NCBI GenBank assembly: GCA_041397645.1 | Contig: JAWKWE010000004.1 | Coordinates: 992,001-1,056,000 of the forward strand | From: Hyphomicrobiaceae bacterium | Lineage (GTDB): Bacteria; Pseudomonadota; Alphaproteobacteria; Rhizobiales; Hyphomicrobiaceae | Reading direction: 5' to 3' | DNA: 64,000 nt | In this document: positions 47,191-55,266 of the stretch, one piece after another | How positions within the stretch are numbered: the stretch's first letter is position 1 | How the letters are laid out: each line of letters opens with the position of its first letter | Made by a program: the position numbers and the translations under genes | Notes under the pieces: model-generated | What the model saw: the letters and a program-made list of their open reading frames with translations, nothing else | Told to the model about the DNA's origin: nothing | Database searches by the model: none

Positions 47191-47865
47191 TCAGCCGTCA
47201 TTGGCTGGCGGTGGCTCGCTTGGTGCCGTTTCGGCTGGCCGTGCGACTTTAGGGCCGCCGCGCGAAACGACCACCATCGCCGGCCGCAGGCAACGATCAT
47301 CGAGCAGATAGCCGATCTGGTAGACCTGAAGCACGGTTCCTGACGGCACCGTGGCGTCGTCACGCTCCATGACCGCCTGATGGAAGTGGGGGTCGAAGGC
47401 CTGTCCGGTCGGTTCGATCGGCTTCACGCCGTGACGCTCGAGCGCGCCACGATAATCGCGCTCCGCCAGCACAACGCCATCCAGCAATGATTTCAAGGCG
47501 GGGTCTGCCGCAACCGCTTCTTGCGGAACGGCTGCGATGGCGCGCTGGAAGTTGTCACCTACGGTGAGAATATCCTTAGCGAACTTGCTGATCGCGTAAC
47601 GGGCCGTCTCTACCTTCTCTTTTTCCAGCCGGCGGCGCACGTTCTCCATCTCGGCGACGGCACGCACGTACTGGTCCTGCTTGCTGGCAACTTCGGCGGT
47701 TTTCTTATCCAGCTCGCCTTGCAGGGCTGAAATCATCTCGCGCAGTTGCTCGGGGCCTATAAGGCCTTCCAGTCCCGCCAGATCGTCCCCCTGAGACGCC
47801 GCTTTTGGGCGCTCGCCAGACGTAGCTTGCGGTTGCTGCGGGGGTTGATTCTTTTCGTCGCTCAT
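47191..47865 (-). CDS. grpE: Nucleotide exchange factor GrpE
   Basis: The 224-residue protein has a disordered Gln/Pro-rich N-terminus (1-45), a long coiled coil (about 50-110, including EMENVRRRLEKEK) and the C-terminal beta domain with the signature FDPHFHQAVMERDD and VLQVYQIGYLLDDRCLRPAMVVVS split over the fold. It releases ADP from DnaK. ATG 47865 with GGAGA is chosen from a longer open frame. hrcA is immediately upstream, the usual hrcA-grpE operon. Confidence 0.95.
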   Translation of the reverse strand: MSDEKNQPPQQPQATSGERPKAASQGDDLAGLEGLIGPEQLREMISALQGELDKKTAEVASKQDQYVRAVAEMENVRRRLEKEKVETARYAISKFAKDILTVGDNFQRAIAAVPQEAVAADPALKSLLDGVVLAERDYRGALERHGVKPIEPTGQAFDPHFHQAVMERDDATVPSGTVLQVYQIGYLLDDRCLRPAMVVVSRGGPKVARPAETAPSEPPPANDG

Positions 47866-48010
47866 CGGTTCTCCGGATGAAAGGCCACTTGGGGGCCCGA
47901 TATCGGCCTGTGCGCCGCAAAAATCAAGTCGCCCCTGGTTACACGTCGCAGGAGCGGCCTGTGAGGCTGACGCATCTCGCGATCGGCTTTTGCCGCCGCC
48001 CACGGCCTTT

Positions 48011-49069
48011 TCAAGGAATGATGCGGCTAATCAGTTTGGCTGTGTAATCAACCATGGGAATGATACGCGCGTAATTGAGCCGCGTCGGGCCGATCACACC
48101 CAGGACGCCGACGACGCGCCGGGTCTGATCACGGAACGGCGCCACCACCAAAGATGAGCCCGACAGCGAAAAAAGCTTGTTCTCAGAGCCGATGAAAATG
48201 CGCACGCCATCGGCATTTTCGGACGATCCGAGCAGATGGACGATCTCACGTTTCTCTTCCAGATCGTCGAAAAGCTGGCGGATACGCTCCAGATCTTCAG
48301 CAGCCGTGAGGTCTTTGAGCAGGTTCGCTTGTCCGCGCACGATGAGGCTCTTGCGGTCGTCAGTCGAGCCAGACCATTCCGCAAATCCGGCCGTGATGAC
48401 CTTCTGCGTCAGTTGGTCGAGTTCGGCTTTGGCTTCCTTAAGGCTCTTTTCGATGGCAATTCGCGCTTCAGGCAGCGTCAGGCCGCGCGTATGCGTGTTG
48501 AGGTAATTGGACGCCTCTTGCAGCGCGGAGGGCGGAATGCCGGCGGGAAGCGGAATAATCCGGTTCTCGACGTTCTGATCTTCGTCAACGAGGACGACAA
48601 GGCCCTTGCCCGGCTCCAAGGGCACGAACTCGATATGTTTCAGCCGCGCGACCTGCTTTTCCGCCAAAACCACGCCCGCGCAGTGCGACAGGCCCGAGAT
48701 CATTTCGCCCGCTTCGCTTAGCAGCTGATCGACCGACTTTTCACGTTGAAAGCCGATTTGGGACTCGATCTGCTTTCTTTCGTCCTGCGAGATATCACCG
48801 ACTTCGAGCAGACCATCGACAAACATCCGTAGGCCGAGCTGGGTCGGCAGGCGACCCGCCGATGTGTGTGGCGATATGATAAGGCCCAGATGCTCAAGGT
48901 CCGACATAACGTTGCGGATGGAAGCGGGCGACAGGCTCATGGGCAGCGCACGCGACAGGTTGCGCGAACCGACCGGTTCGCCCGTCGCAAGGTAGCTTTC
49001 AACGATGCGCCGCAGAATGGTGCGCGACCGTTCATTCAGCTTGGCAAGCTCGTTTCCGCCGTTGATCAT
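48011..49069 (-). CDS. hrcA: Heat-inducible transcription repressor HrcA
   Basis: The 352-residue repressor has an N-terminal winged helix (LNERSRTILRRIVESYLATGEPVGSR, presented here in part) with SPASIRNVMSDLEHLGLI as recognition region, and the C-terminal GAF-like domain ending VGVLGVIGPTRLNYARIIPMVDY. It binds CIRCE operators and represses heat-shock genes; no CIRCE element was seen in this window. ATG 49069 is chosen, with GTG 49096 as an alternative. It is divergent from rph. Confidence 0.94.
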   Translation of the reverse strand: MINGGNELAKLNERSRTILRRIVESYLATGEPVGSRNLSRALPMSLSPASIRNVMSDLEHLGLIISPHTSAGRLPTQLGLRMFVDGLLEVGDISQDERKQIESQIGFQREKSVDQLLSEAGEMISGLSHCAGVVLAEKQVARLKHIEFVPLEPGKGLVVLVDEDQNVENRIIPLPAGIPPSALQEASNYLNTHTRGLTLPEARIAIEKSLKEAKAELDQLTQKVITAGFAEWSGSTDDRKSLIVRGQANLLKDLTAAEDLERIRQLFDDLEEKREIVHLLGSSENADGVRIFIGSENKLFSLSGSSLVVAPFRDQTRRVVGVLGVIGPTRLNYARIIPMVDYTAKLISRIIP

Positions 49070-49327
49070 GGGCACTCGAGGTTCAGGCAATGACACGAGG
49101 ATGGACCATTAAAGGGACAATGCGCCCCCTCGTCAAACGCCATCGCTCGGAAGGCTAAGCAACTCTATCGCTCTGAAGCAGTTGGCAGTTTCCCAACTTC
49201 CCGCAGCTCGCGATTGCGCAACTTGGCCCAAGAAGCCGTCTATTGCGCCTTTCCGGTTGAAGGCGGGGGGCGGCTTCTTTAGGGTCGCGCCGAATTTACC
49301 CCTTCAGATCCAGATCCCAGGAGTCTC

Positions 49328-50041
49328 ATGCGACCCTCCAAGCGAAAGCCCGACGAATTGCGCCGTGTATCTATAGAGCGCGCCGTCTCCAAGCATGCCG
49401 AGGGCTCATGCCTGATAAAGTTCGGGGATACGCATGTTCTGTGTACCGCAAGCCTGGAAGAGCGTTTGCCACCTTGGCTCAAGGGCCAGGGACGCGGCTG
49501 GGTAACGGCAGAGTACGCCATGCTGCCGCGCGCGACATCCGAGCGTACCCGCCGCGAAGTGACGGTCGGCCATGCGTCGGGCCGCACTCAGGAGATCCAA
49601 CGTCTGATCGGACGTGCCATGCGTGCAGTTGTCGATTTGACCAAGCTTGGCGAACGCCAGATCTCCATCGACTGCGATGTGATCCAAGCCGACGGCGGCA
49701 CGCGCACCGCCGCGATTACCGGGGCCTGGGTGGCGCTGCATGATTGCATCCAATGGATGAAGATGCGCGACATGGTGAAGGATGGCGCTCTGCGCGATAG
49801 CGTCGCCGCGGTCTCTTGCGGCCTCTACAAGGGAGAGCCCGTGCTTGATCTGGACTACGCCGAAGACAGCAACGCTGACGCCGACGCCAATTTCGTCATG
49901 ACCGGAACGGGCGGCATCGTGGAAGTCCAAGGCACTGCGGAGACGATACCTTTCACCCAGGAGCGATTCGACCAGCTCATGCTTCTTGCTAAGAAGGGCA
50001 TCGGGGAGCTGGCGCAATTGCAAAAGCTCACCGTGGGTTGA
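49328..50041 (+). CDS. rph: Ribonuclease PH
   Basis: The 237-residue enzyme trims tRNA 3' ends by phosphorolysis. It opens MRPSKRKPDELR, and shows EGSCLIKFGDTHVLC, the phosphate-site segment SGRTQEIQRLIGRAMR and the DCDVIQADGGTRTAAITGA core. Length is normal. Divergence from hrcA and proximity to rdgB and hemW form a gene order common in alphaproteobacteria. Confidence 0.97.
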   Translation: MRPSKRKPDELRRVSIERAVSKHAEGSCLIKFGDTHVLCTASLEERLPPWLKGQGRGWVTAEYAMLPRATSERTRREVTVGHASGRTQEIQRLIGRAMRAVVDLTKLGERQISIDCDVIQADGGTRTAAITGAWVALHDCIQWMKMRDMVKDGALRDSVAAVSCGLYKGEPVLDLDYAEDSNADADANFVMTGTGGIVEVQGTAETIPFTQERFDQLMLLAKKGIGELAQLQKLTVG

Positions 50042-50155
50042 GGCACGAAACAGGCAAGTCGTGGCGGTATCGCTGGACCGGCATTGGTCTGGATGACACG
50101 CCGCCACGGCATCAATTGATGTGCAAACGATCCGGCGAGACGAAAGGAGCTGTTT

Positions 50156-50566
50156 TTGAAACCCTCCAGCGTTCTTGAAACCGTGATTTATGCGCAAGAC
50201 CTCGACGCAACTGAAGCATTCTATCGCGACGTTCTCAGCCTTGAGCCGGTATCGAAACTCGCCGGCCGGCAATTGTTCTACAGGCTTCAGTCTCAGATGT
50301 TGCTCATCTTCAATCCGGACACCACCCTCATTCCTCCGCCCGCCGACGCAAAACTTCCGGTTCCACCCCACGGGGCAAAGGGCGAAGGGCATGTCTGCTT
50401 CAGCGCCAGCGCTAACGAGATTAGTCGATGGCGCGCGCACCTGGAGAGCAAAGGCGTGACAATCGAAGCGGATTTCGAATGGCCCGGTGGTGGGCGATCG
50501 ATTTATTTCCGTGATCCTTCGGGCAACGCCTTGGAGTTTGCCGAACCGCGCATTTGGGGACTGTGA
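50156..50566 (+). CDS. VOC/glyoxalase-bleomycin resistance family protein
   Basis: The 136-residue protein is a single VOC domain of two beta-alpha-beta-beta-beta modules. It begins VLETVIYAQDLDATEAFYRDVL, has GHVCFSASANEI at the module boundary with a metal-ligand His, and ends RSIYFRDPSGNALEFAEPR with a Glu ligand. It is probably a metal-dependent dioxygenase, lyase or resistance-type protein of unknown substrate. The start is TTG 50156, supported by AAAGGAG. It lies between rph and rdgB, an uncommon insertion in this gene order. Confidence 0.83.
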   Translation: MKPSSVLETVIYAQDLDATEAFYRDVLSLEPVSKLAGRQLFYRLQSQMLLIFNPDTTLIPPPADAKLPVPPHGAKGEGHVCFSASANEISRWRAHLESKGVTIEADFEWPGGGRSIYFRDPSGNALEFAEPRIWGL

Positions 50567-50579
50567 GATCAGCCGCATC

Positions 50580-51485
50580 ATGAATCAACTGCAGCGCGGA
50601 ACGCGCATTGTCGTCGCCAGCCATAACCCCGGCAAAGTGTGGGAAATCCACCAGCTCATCGCGCCTTACGGCCTCGATGCAGTTTCCGCCAGCGATCTTG
50701 GCCTTGCCGAGCCAGAGGAGACCGAGACGACCTTCGAGGGCAATGCCAGACTCAAGGCGATGGCAGCGGCGAAAGGATCGGGACTTCCTGCACTCGCGGA
50801 CGACTCAGGTTTAGAGGTGCAATGTCTGCGTGGCGCTCCGGGCATCTATTCGGCGCGTTGGGCTGGACCTGGCAAGGACTTCGGTGTCGCCATGAAACGT
50901 GTGGCCGACGAGATCACCGCGCGAAGCGCCTGGACAGGATTTGGGTCGGCATCCAAAGGCCCGCGCGCGAATTTCACCTCCGTTCTGTGTCTCGCCTGGC
51001 CCGACGGCGAAGCCCGGCTGTTTGCCGGTCAGGTCTTCGGCTATCTCGTTTGGCCACCGCGTGGCGGGAACGGGTTCGGCTACGACCCTATGTTTGTCGC
51101 GGATGGCGAGGACAAGACCTTTGGCGAGATGGAGCCGAAGGAGAAGTACGCCATTTCTCACCGCACGCGCGCGTTCGCCAAGTTCAAATCGGAGTGTCTT
51201 GAGCACGTCGGCGCGGCAGACCGCGCGCCTGCGCCCGGGCGTGATCTTGCGGCCTTGTCGGCTGCGGCTGCTAACCTCTCCACGAAGGAGGAGCTGTTTC
51301 GGTTTCTCGCAAGCCTACGCGAGGATCTGGCGGGCAACAGGGACGCCTGGGCTGTTTGCGACCTCGATGCTTATCTTGCGGCGATTCAAGGCTATTTCAA
51401 CGATGATGACATCAAAGACGAGGAGCCGCGATGGCGCACCGTTGCCAAGGCGCTATTGGCGGCAAGCGTGAAAGACAAGTCTTGA
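50580..51485 (+). CDS. rdgB: dITP/XTP pyrophosphatase with C-terminal extension
   Basis: The 301-residue protein has a complete RdgB/HAM1 domain (about 7-209): VVASHNPGKVWEI, the TFEGNARLKA and LADDSGLEVQ motifs, GPRANFTSVL, GFGYDPMF and AISHRTRAF. It removes non-canonical purine triphosphates. A second region at about 233-297 (STKEELFRFLASLREDL to EEPRWRTVAKALLAAS) is not part of RdgB. It resembles small stand-alone DUF7660-like helical proteins. The frame is continuous and the stop overlaps the hemW start. The usual RdgB length is about 200 residues. Confidence 0.93.
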   Translation: MNQLQRGTRIVVASHNPGKVWEIHQLIAPYGLDAVSASDLGLAEPEETETTFEGNARLKAMAAAKGSGLPALADDSGLEVQCLRGAPGIYSARWAGPGKDFGVAMKRVADEITARSAWTGFGSASKGPRANFTSVLCLAWPDGEARLFAGQVFGYLVWPPRGGNGFGYDPMFVADGEDKTFGEMEPKEKYAISHRTRAFAKFKSECLEHVGAADRAPAPGRDLAALSAAAANLSTKEELFRFLASLREDLAGNRDAWAVCDLDAYLAAIQGYFNDDDIKDEEPRWRTVAKALLAASVKDKS

Positions 51486-52810
51486 GCACTCCTACGACCG
51501 CGTTTGGCGTTTACATCCACTGGCCGTTTTGTGCCCAGAAGTGCCCGTACTGCGATTTCAATTCGCACGTCCGCTTTGGTGGTTGGGACGAGGCGCGTTT
51601 TCTCTCCGCCTATGTGCGCGAGTTGGACTGGGTTGCGCAAAAGATCTCCTGCACGGGTGAGGAGCAGAGCGTTTCTTCAATTTTCTTCGGAGGCGGCACG
51701 CCCTCCCTGATGAAGCCGCAGACGGTCGGCGCCATTCTCGATCATATTGCAAAGTTGTGGCCGGTTGCCCGCGATGCAGAAATCACCCTTGAAGCTAATC
51801 CGGGCAGCGTCGAGGCGGGGCGCTTCAAAGGTTATCGTGAAGCTGGCGTCAACCGGGTATCGATGGGCCTGCAATCGCTGCGGGATGAGGACCTCAAGAA
51901 GCTGGGGCGTATTCACACCGTCGCAGAGGCGCGCGCCGCGCTCGACATCGCGCGCGCGACTTTCGAGCGTTATTCTTTCGATCTCATCTACGCGCGGCCA
52001 GGACAGACGCCGAGCCAGTGGCGCAATGAACTGACTGAGGCGCTCGACCTCGCCGACGATCACATCTCGCTTTATCAGCTCACGATTGAGCCGGACACGC
52101 CTTATGCCGCCCTTCATGCCGCGGGGAAACTTGTCGTGCCCGATGAGGACGCCGCCCTTGCGCTCTATGAAATCACACAGGAGATCACCTCCATGAGGAG
52201 GCTCGCGGCGTATGAGATATCCAATCACGCCAAGCCCGGCGCGGAGAGCCGGCACAATCTGCTCTATTGGAGATATGGCTCTTACGCGGGCATCGGTCCC
52301 GGAGCGCATGGCCGACTTCTCATTGACGGCGTGCGTCATGCGAGTGTCGCCGAGCGCAACCCGGAACGGTGGGTGGAGCGCGTGGAAGCCACTGGGCGTG
52401 GATATGTCGAGTTGACGCCACTGGCATCTGCCGAGGAAGCTGACGAAATGCTGCTGATGGGCCTGCGTCTCACCGAAGGCGTCGATCTCACGCGCTTGGC
52501 GCAACTCGCGCGCGTCGCGCCAGCAGGAGATGTCATCGACGGACTTGTGCGATTGGGGCTTGTGCAAAGATTGGACGCGCCGCAGGCCAGCCCATCATGG
52601 CGCGGCAACGAATTGGACGAGATTGCAATGTGCCTGGGGCCGGGAATGCGGCCTGACCACCTGCCCGTCGAAGCGCGGCCCTCGCAGAATCGCATCCGCG
52701 CGACACCGAGGGGCCGTTTTGTTCTGAATGCTGTCGTCGCGGAGCTTGCAGCCAGTTTCGCGCCCGCCGCGTCTGGGCTGACAATGGACAATCCAGGCGT
52801 GGGCAACTAG
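51482..52810 (+). CDS. hemW: Radical SAM heme chaperone HemW
   Basis: The 442-residue protein has the radical-SAM cysteines in CAQKCPYCDF and the HemW-specific HNLLYWRYGSYAGIGPGAHG segment with heme-related His, plus FGGGTPSLM and the C-terminal HTH-like domain. HemW binds heme and likely transfers it to respiratory enzymes; older annotation as coproporphyrinogen oxidase is misleading. The start is TTG 51482, overlapping the rdgB stop (TTGA), which implies coupled translation. Confidence 0.93.
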   Translation: MSTPTTAFGVYIHWPFCAQKCPYCDFNSHVRFGGWDEARFLSAYVRELDWVAQKISCTGEEQSVSSIFFGGGTPSLMKPQTVGAILDHIAKLWPVARDAEITLEANPGSVEAGRFKGYREAGVNRVSMGLQSLRDEDLKKLGRIHTVAEARAALDIARATFERYSFDLIYARPGQTPSQWRNELTEALDLADDHISLYQLTIEPDTPYAALHAAGKLVVPDEDAALALYEITQEITSMRRLAAYEISNHAKPGAESRHNLLYWRYGSYAGIGPGAHGRLLIDGVRHASVAERNPERWVERVEATGRGYVELTPLASAEEADEMLLMGLRLTEGVDLTRLAQLARVAPAGDVIDGLVRLGLVQRLDAPQASPSWRGNELDEIAMCLGPGMRPDHLPVEARPSQNRIRATPRGRFVLNAVVAELAASFAPAASGLTMDNPGVGN

Positions 52811-52872
52811 ATCAAGTCGCATCCGCCGGAAGAAGCACTGGTGGGGGCCAATGCGGGGGCGAGGCGAGGACG

Positions 52873-53451
52873 ATGCGAAAACTCTACGATTGGATGATGC
52901 AGAAGGCTGCTAGCGACCGCGCGCCCGAAGCGTTGGGCATCGTGTCCTTCATTGAAAGCTCGTTTTTTCCAATTCCGCCCGATGTGATGCTTATTCCGAT
53001 GGTGCTGGCGCGTCGTGAAAAGGCGTTCTGGTACGCGACCATCGCGACCGTCGCTTCCGTGGTGGGCGGTATGCTCGGCTATGCCATTGGATACTACCTC
53101 TACGACGCCGTAGGTCTGCCGATCTTGAGGTTCTATGGCAAGGAAGGCGCGCTCGACGGGTTCATACAGTTTGTTCACGAATACGGCGTGCCGGCAGTTA
53201 TTCTCAAAGGCATGACGCCCATCCCGTACAAGGTCGTCACGATAGCAGCGGGCGTCGCAAAAATGGACTTGCTGCATTTTACGCTGGCCAGCATTGTCGC
53301 GCGCGCCATGCGTTTCTATCTGGTGGCAGGTCTGCTGTACTTCTTTGGTGAGCCGATCCGCGCCTTCATCGAAAAGCGGCTGACGCTGGTGACGACCGTA
53401 TTCGTGGTGCTTCTCGTTGGTGGTTTCGTCGCTGTGAAGTATCTGTTCTAG
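52873..53451 (+). CDS. YqaA/DedA-like membrane protein
   Basis: The 192-residue protein has four to five transmembrane segments and the SNARE-associated/DedA-type core: FIESSFFPIPPDVMLIPMV near residue 30, then GGMLGYAIGYYLY, LKGMTPIPYKVVTIAAG and a final helix. It belongs to the YqaA subgroup. DedA-family proteins flip or transport lipids such as undecaprenyl phosphate; the exact role of this subgroup is not established. dsbB follows 24 bases later in the same direction. Confidence 0.87.
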   Translation: MRKLYDWMMQKAASDRAPEALGIVSFIESSFFPIPPDVMLIPMVLARREKAFWYATIATVASVVGGMLGYAIGYYLYDAVGLPILRFYGKEGALDGFIQFVHEYGVPAVILKGMTPIPYKVVTIAAGVAKMDLLHFTLASIVARAMRFYLVAGLLYFFGEPIRAFIEKRLTLVTTVFVVLLVGGFVAVKYLF

Positions 53452-53475
53452 GACCGCACGAAGGGAACGATCCCA

Positions 53476-53991
53476 ATGTCCATCGAGTTGCCCGCCAGCC
53501 GTAGCACCGCCTATCAGGCCGGTAGCATCGCTCTTTTTCTGGCCGCGGCAACGATCCTGGGTGCGTGGGGCTTCGAGTACGCCGGATATCCTCCGTGCCA
53601 TCTGTGCCTAATGCAGCGGTGGGCCTATTACGCTGGAATTCCGGTTCTGTTTGCGGCGCTCGCCTTACTTTCAGGGGGCAACAAGCGCGCGGCCGCGTGG
53701 TTGTTCGGGCTGACGGCGCTCGCTTTCCTCGCCAATAGCGGTCTCGGCGTCTACCAGGCCGGTGCGGAGTGGAAGTTCTGGCCCGGTCCCGACACGTGCG
53801 CGGGCACTCAGTCGATGGCCACATCGGCGGGCGATCTGCTGAAGCAGCTCGAAACCACGACCGTCATTCGTTGCGATGAGGCAGCCATCCGCATTTTCGG
53901 GCTGTCGCTGGCGGGCTGGAACGTCATCGTGTCGCTCATTATCGGCGCTTGTGCTTTGCGCGCCGCGTTGGCCACCGCCGAGCCACTCTGA
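53476..53991 (+). CDS. dsbB: Disulfide bond formation protein DsbB
   Basis: The 171-residue membrane protein has four helices and both redox cysteine pairs: CHLC in PPCHLCLMQRW near residue 39, and the second periplasmic pair in DTCAGT and VIRCDEAA. The Arg next to the quinone site follows the first pair (MQRW). It reoxidises DsbA using quinone. The gene is last in a plus-strand run from rph to dsbB. Confidence 0.92.
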   Translation: MSIELPASRSTAYQAGSIALFLAAATILGAWGFEYAGYPPCHLCLMQRWAYYAGIPVLFAALALLSGGNKRAAAWLFGLTALAFLANSGLGVYQAGAEWKFWPGPDTCAGTQSMATSAGDLLKQLETTTVIRCDEAAIRIFGLSLAGWNVIVSLIIGACALRAALATAEPL

Positions 53992-54954
53992 TCCGCGGTC
54001 TCGCCTTCGCATAGAACAAGAATTTTTCTCCACAGCTTCTGCGCCTGCTAAGCTCTTGAAATTCCATGCTGTTGTCTGGCGTCAAGGAAAAAGCCATCCC
54101 CTTACCGGAATCGCGCCTTTCCGTTGCCCAAATGAGACGGCAATTCTCTCTTCGTTCGCGGGGACACAAGCCGGTTCGACCGGCGGTTTGAGTAAGTTGC
54201 GTTGAGGGTTTTGTCCTGTGTCTTTCGTATCGCGTTCCCCTCGCGAGTGCCTCGCACCCAGTTTTGCCGCCCGCGTCTCGGGCAAGGTATCGCGTCTTGT
54301 TTGGGCCCAGTCTGGCCCGCGTATCCCAAAAACCGATTTTTGTAAGCGTAGCGTACCAGTTGCGTTGTGTGGCGTTGAGTTGCGTAGGGTTGCGTTCGAG
54401 TATGAAACGACGCCTCGGAGTGTTCTCTTAGGTGCGTTCAAAAAATCAAGGCGAGCGGCTTGGACAGATAAGTCTGAGCGTATGTCTGGGCGGCTCGCCC
54501 GCACGTTCAGAAAGCCAGCAGCGATGCCCCAAGTCCCGCGTACTTCCAATATCCCGGCGCCGGCAAAATCCGGTGCGGCACACCAAGAGTGGCGTCAGTT
54601 GCGCTCCGTTGTCGCCAGCGTGTTGTCAAAGGCGAAGATAAGTCCTGCCGGGGTCGTTCCCCCGACGTCCGGCAGGTAACAGTGGAATTCTACGGAACCG
54701 ATCCGGTTCCGAGCGAGTTGGCAGGCATACGGAGCGTAAACGAGTTAGCCCTCATGTAGGCACCATTTGGCACGGTCTCGCGTAGTGGTGCCCTTCAGCG
54801 CTCTGTGTGTCTGCCGCCTAATTCTAGTGTTCGAGTTCAAGCGTTCAAGTTCGTGTTGCGTAAAGCGTTGCGTCTTTTGGGGATCATGAAGCCCCGGAAG
54901 CCGTCCCCCCGTGTCAGACAGTCTAATTGTGCCAGTCTTAAAAGGAGCGAGGCC
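53992..54954. other. Long region without a supported gene
   Basis: This is the largest non-coding stretch of the window. Open frames on both strands (for example plus 54218-54679 and minus 54082-54549) lack start signals, family features and normal codon patterns. The region shows three copies of GTTGCGT at 54359, 54379 and 54389 (a fourth at 54196), an inverted repeat CCTGCCGG/CCGGCAGG around a C-rich loop at about 54643-54677, and GGAACC/GGTTCC at about 54700-54716. It may hold a structured RNA or a decayed gene. I see no tRNA. Confidence 0.4.
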
Positions 54955-55182
54955 ATGACTCATCAGTCCCTCCCCGATCACGTCAATCCTATTCAGTGGC
55001 ATCAGGCCCTTGCCGTGAGCCGTCAGACCTGCGCCAGCGTATTTCGCGACGGCGGCACTCCGGCGGAAGCGCTGGCTGCATTCGGTTTGAAGGTTGATAG
55101 CGAGGAAGCTCCCAATTGGGACAAGGCGGTCGATCAGATCGCATCCGAGATCTGCGCGCATCCGATGGCTCGCGCCGCCTAG
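54955..55182 (+). CDS. Small hypothetical protein (75 residues)
   Basis: The ATG at 54955 is preceded by AAAGGAGCGA with good spacing, which supports a real gene. The protein is mostly helical, with one central Cys, and ends ICAHPMARAA. I recognise no family. It follows the long gene-free region and is closed by a strong terminator 28 bases after the stop, so it is probably transcribed alone, possibly with a long leader. Confidence 0.6.
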   Translation: MTHQSLPDHVNPIQWHQALAVSRQTCASVFRDGGTPAEALAAFGLKVDSEEAPNWDKAVDQIASEICAHPMARAA

Positions 55183-55210
55183 CGGCAACGCCTTCGCATT
55201 CGGTTTAAAC

Positions 55211-55249
55211 AAAAGGACCCCGCCGAATGGCGACGGGGTCCTTTTGTTT
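55211..55249. terminator. Bidirectional Rho-independent terminator
   Basis: A 12-bp stem (55211-55222 with 55234-55245) begins with AAAA and ends with TTTTGTTTT, so T tracts exist on both strands. It separates the converging 75-residue gene and the diheme cytochrome gene. Confidence 0.88.
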
Positions 55250-55266
55250 TGCGACTTGCGCTGCGC

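Noticed and set aside
46962..47252. 96-codon plus-strand open frame between dnaK and grpE
   Set aside because: Overlaps the conserved grpE C-terminus, has no ribosome site and no family features.
47800..49130. CIRCE operator near hrcA-grpE
   Set aside because: GCACTC and GAGTGC fragments occur but not as the TTAGCACTC-N9-GAGTGCTAA inverted repeat.
54170..54195. GGTTCGACC resembling a tRNA T-loop
   Set aside because: The surrounding bases do not make a five-base T stem with the needed C after the loop, and no acceptor or anticodon arms can be built.
54218..54679. 153-codon plus-strand open frame in the gene-free region
   Set aside because: No start signals, low-information Arg/Ser/Pro composition, and an overlapping open frame of similar quality on the other strand.
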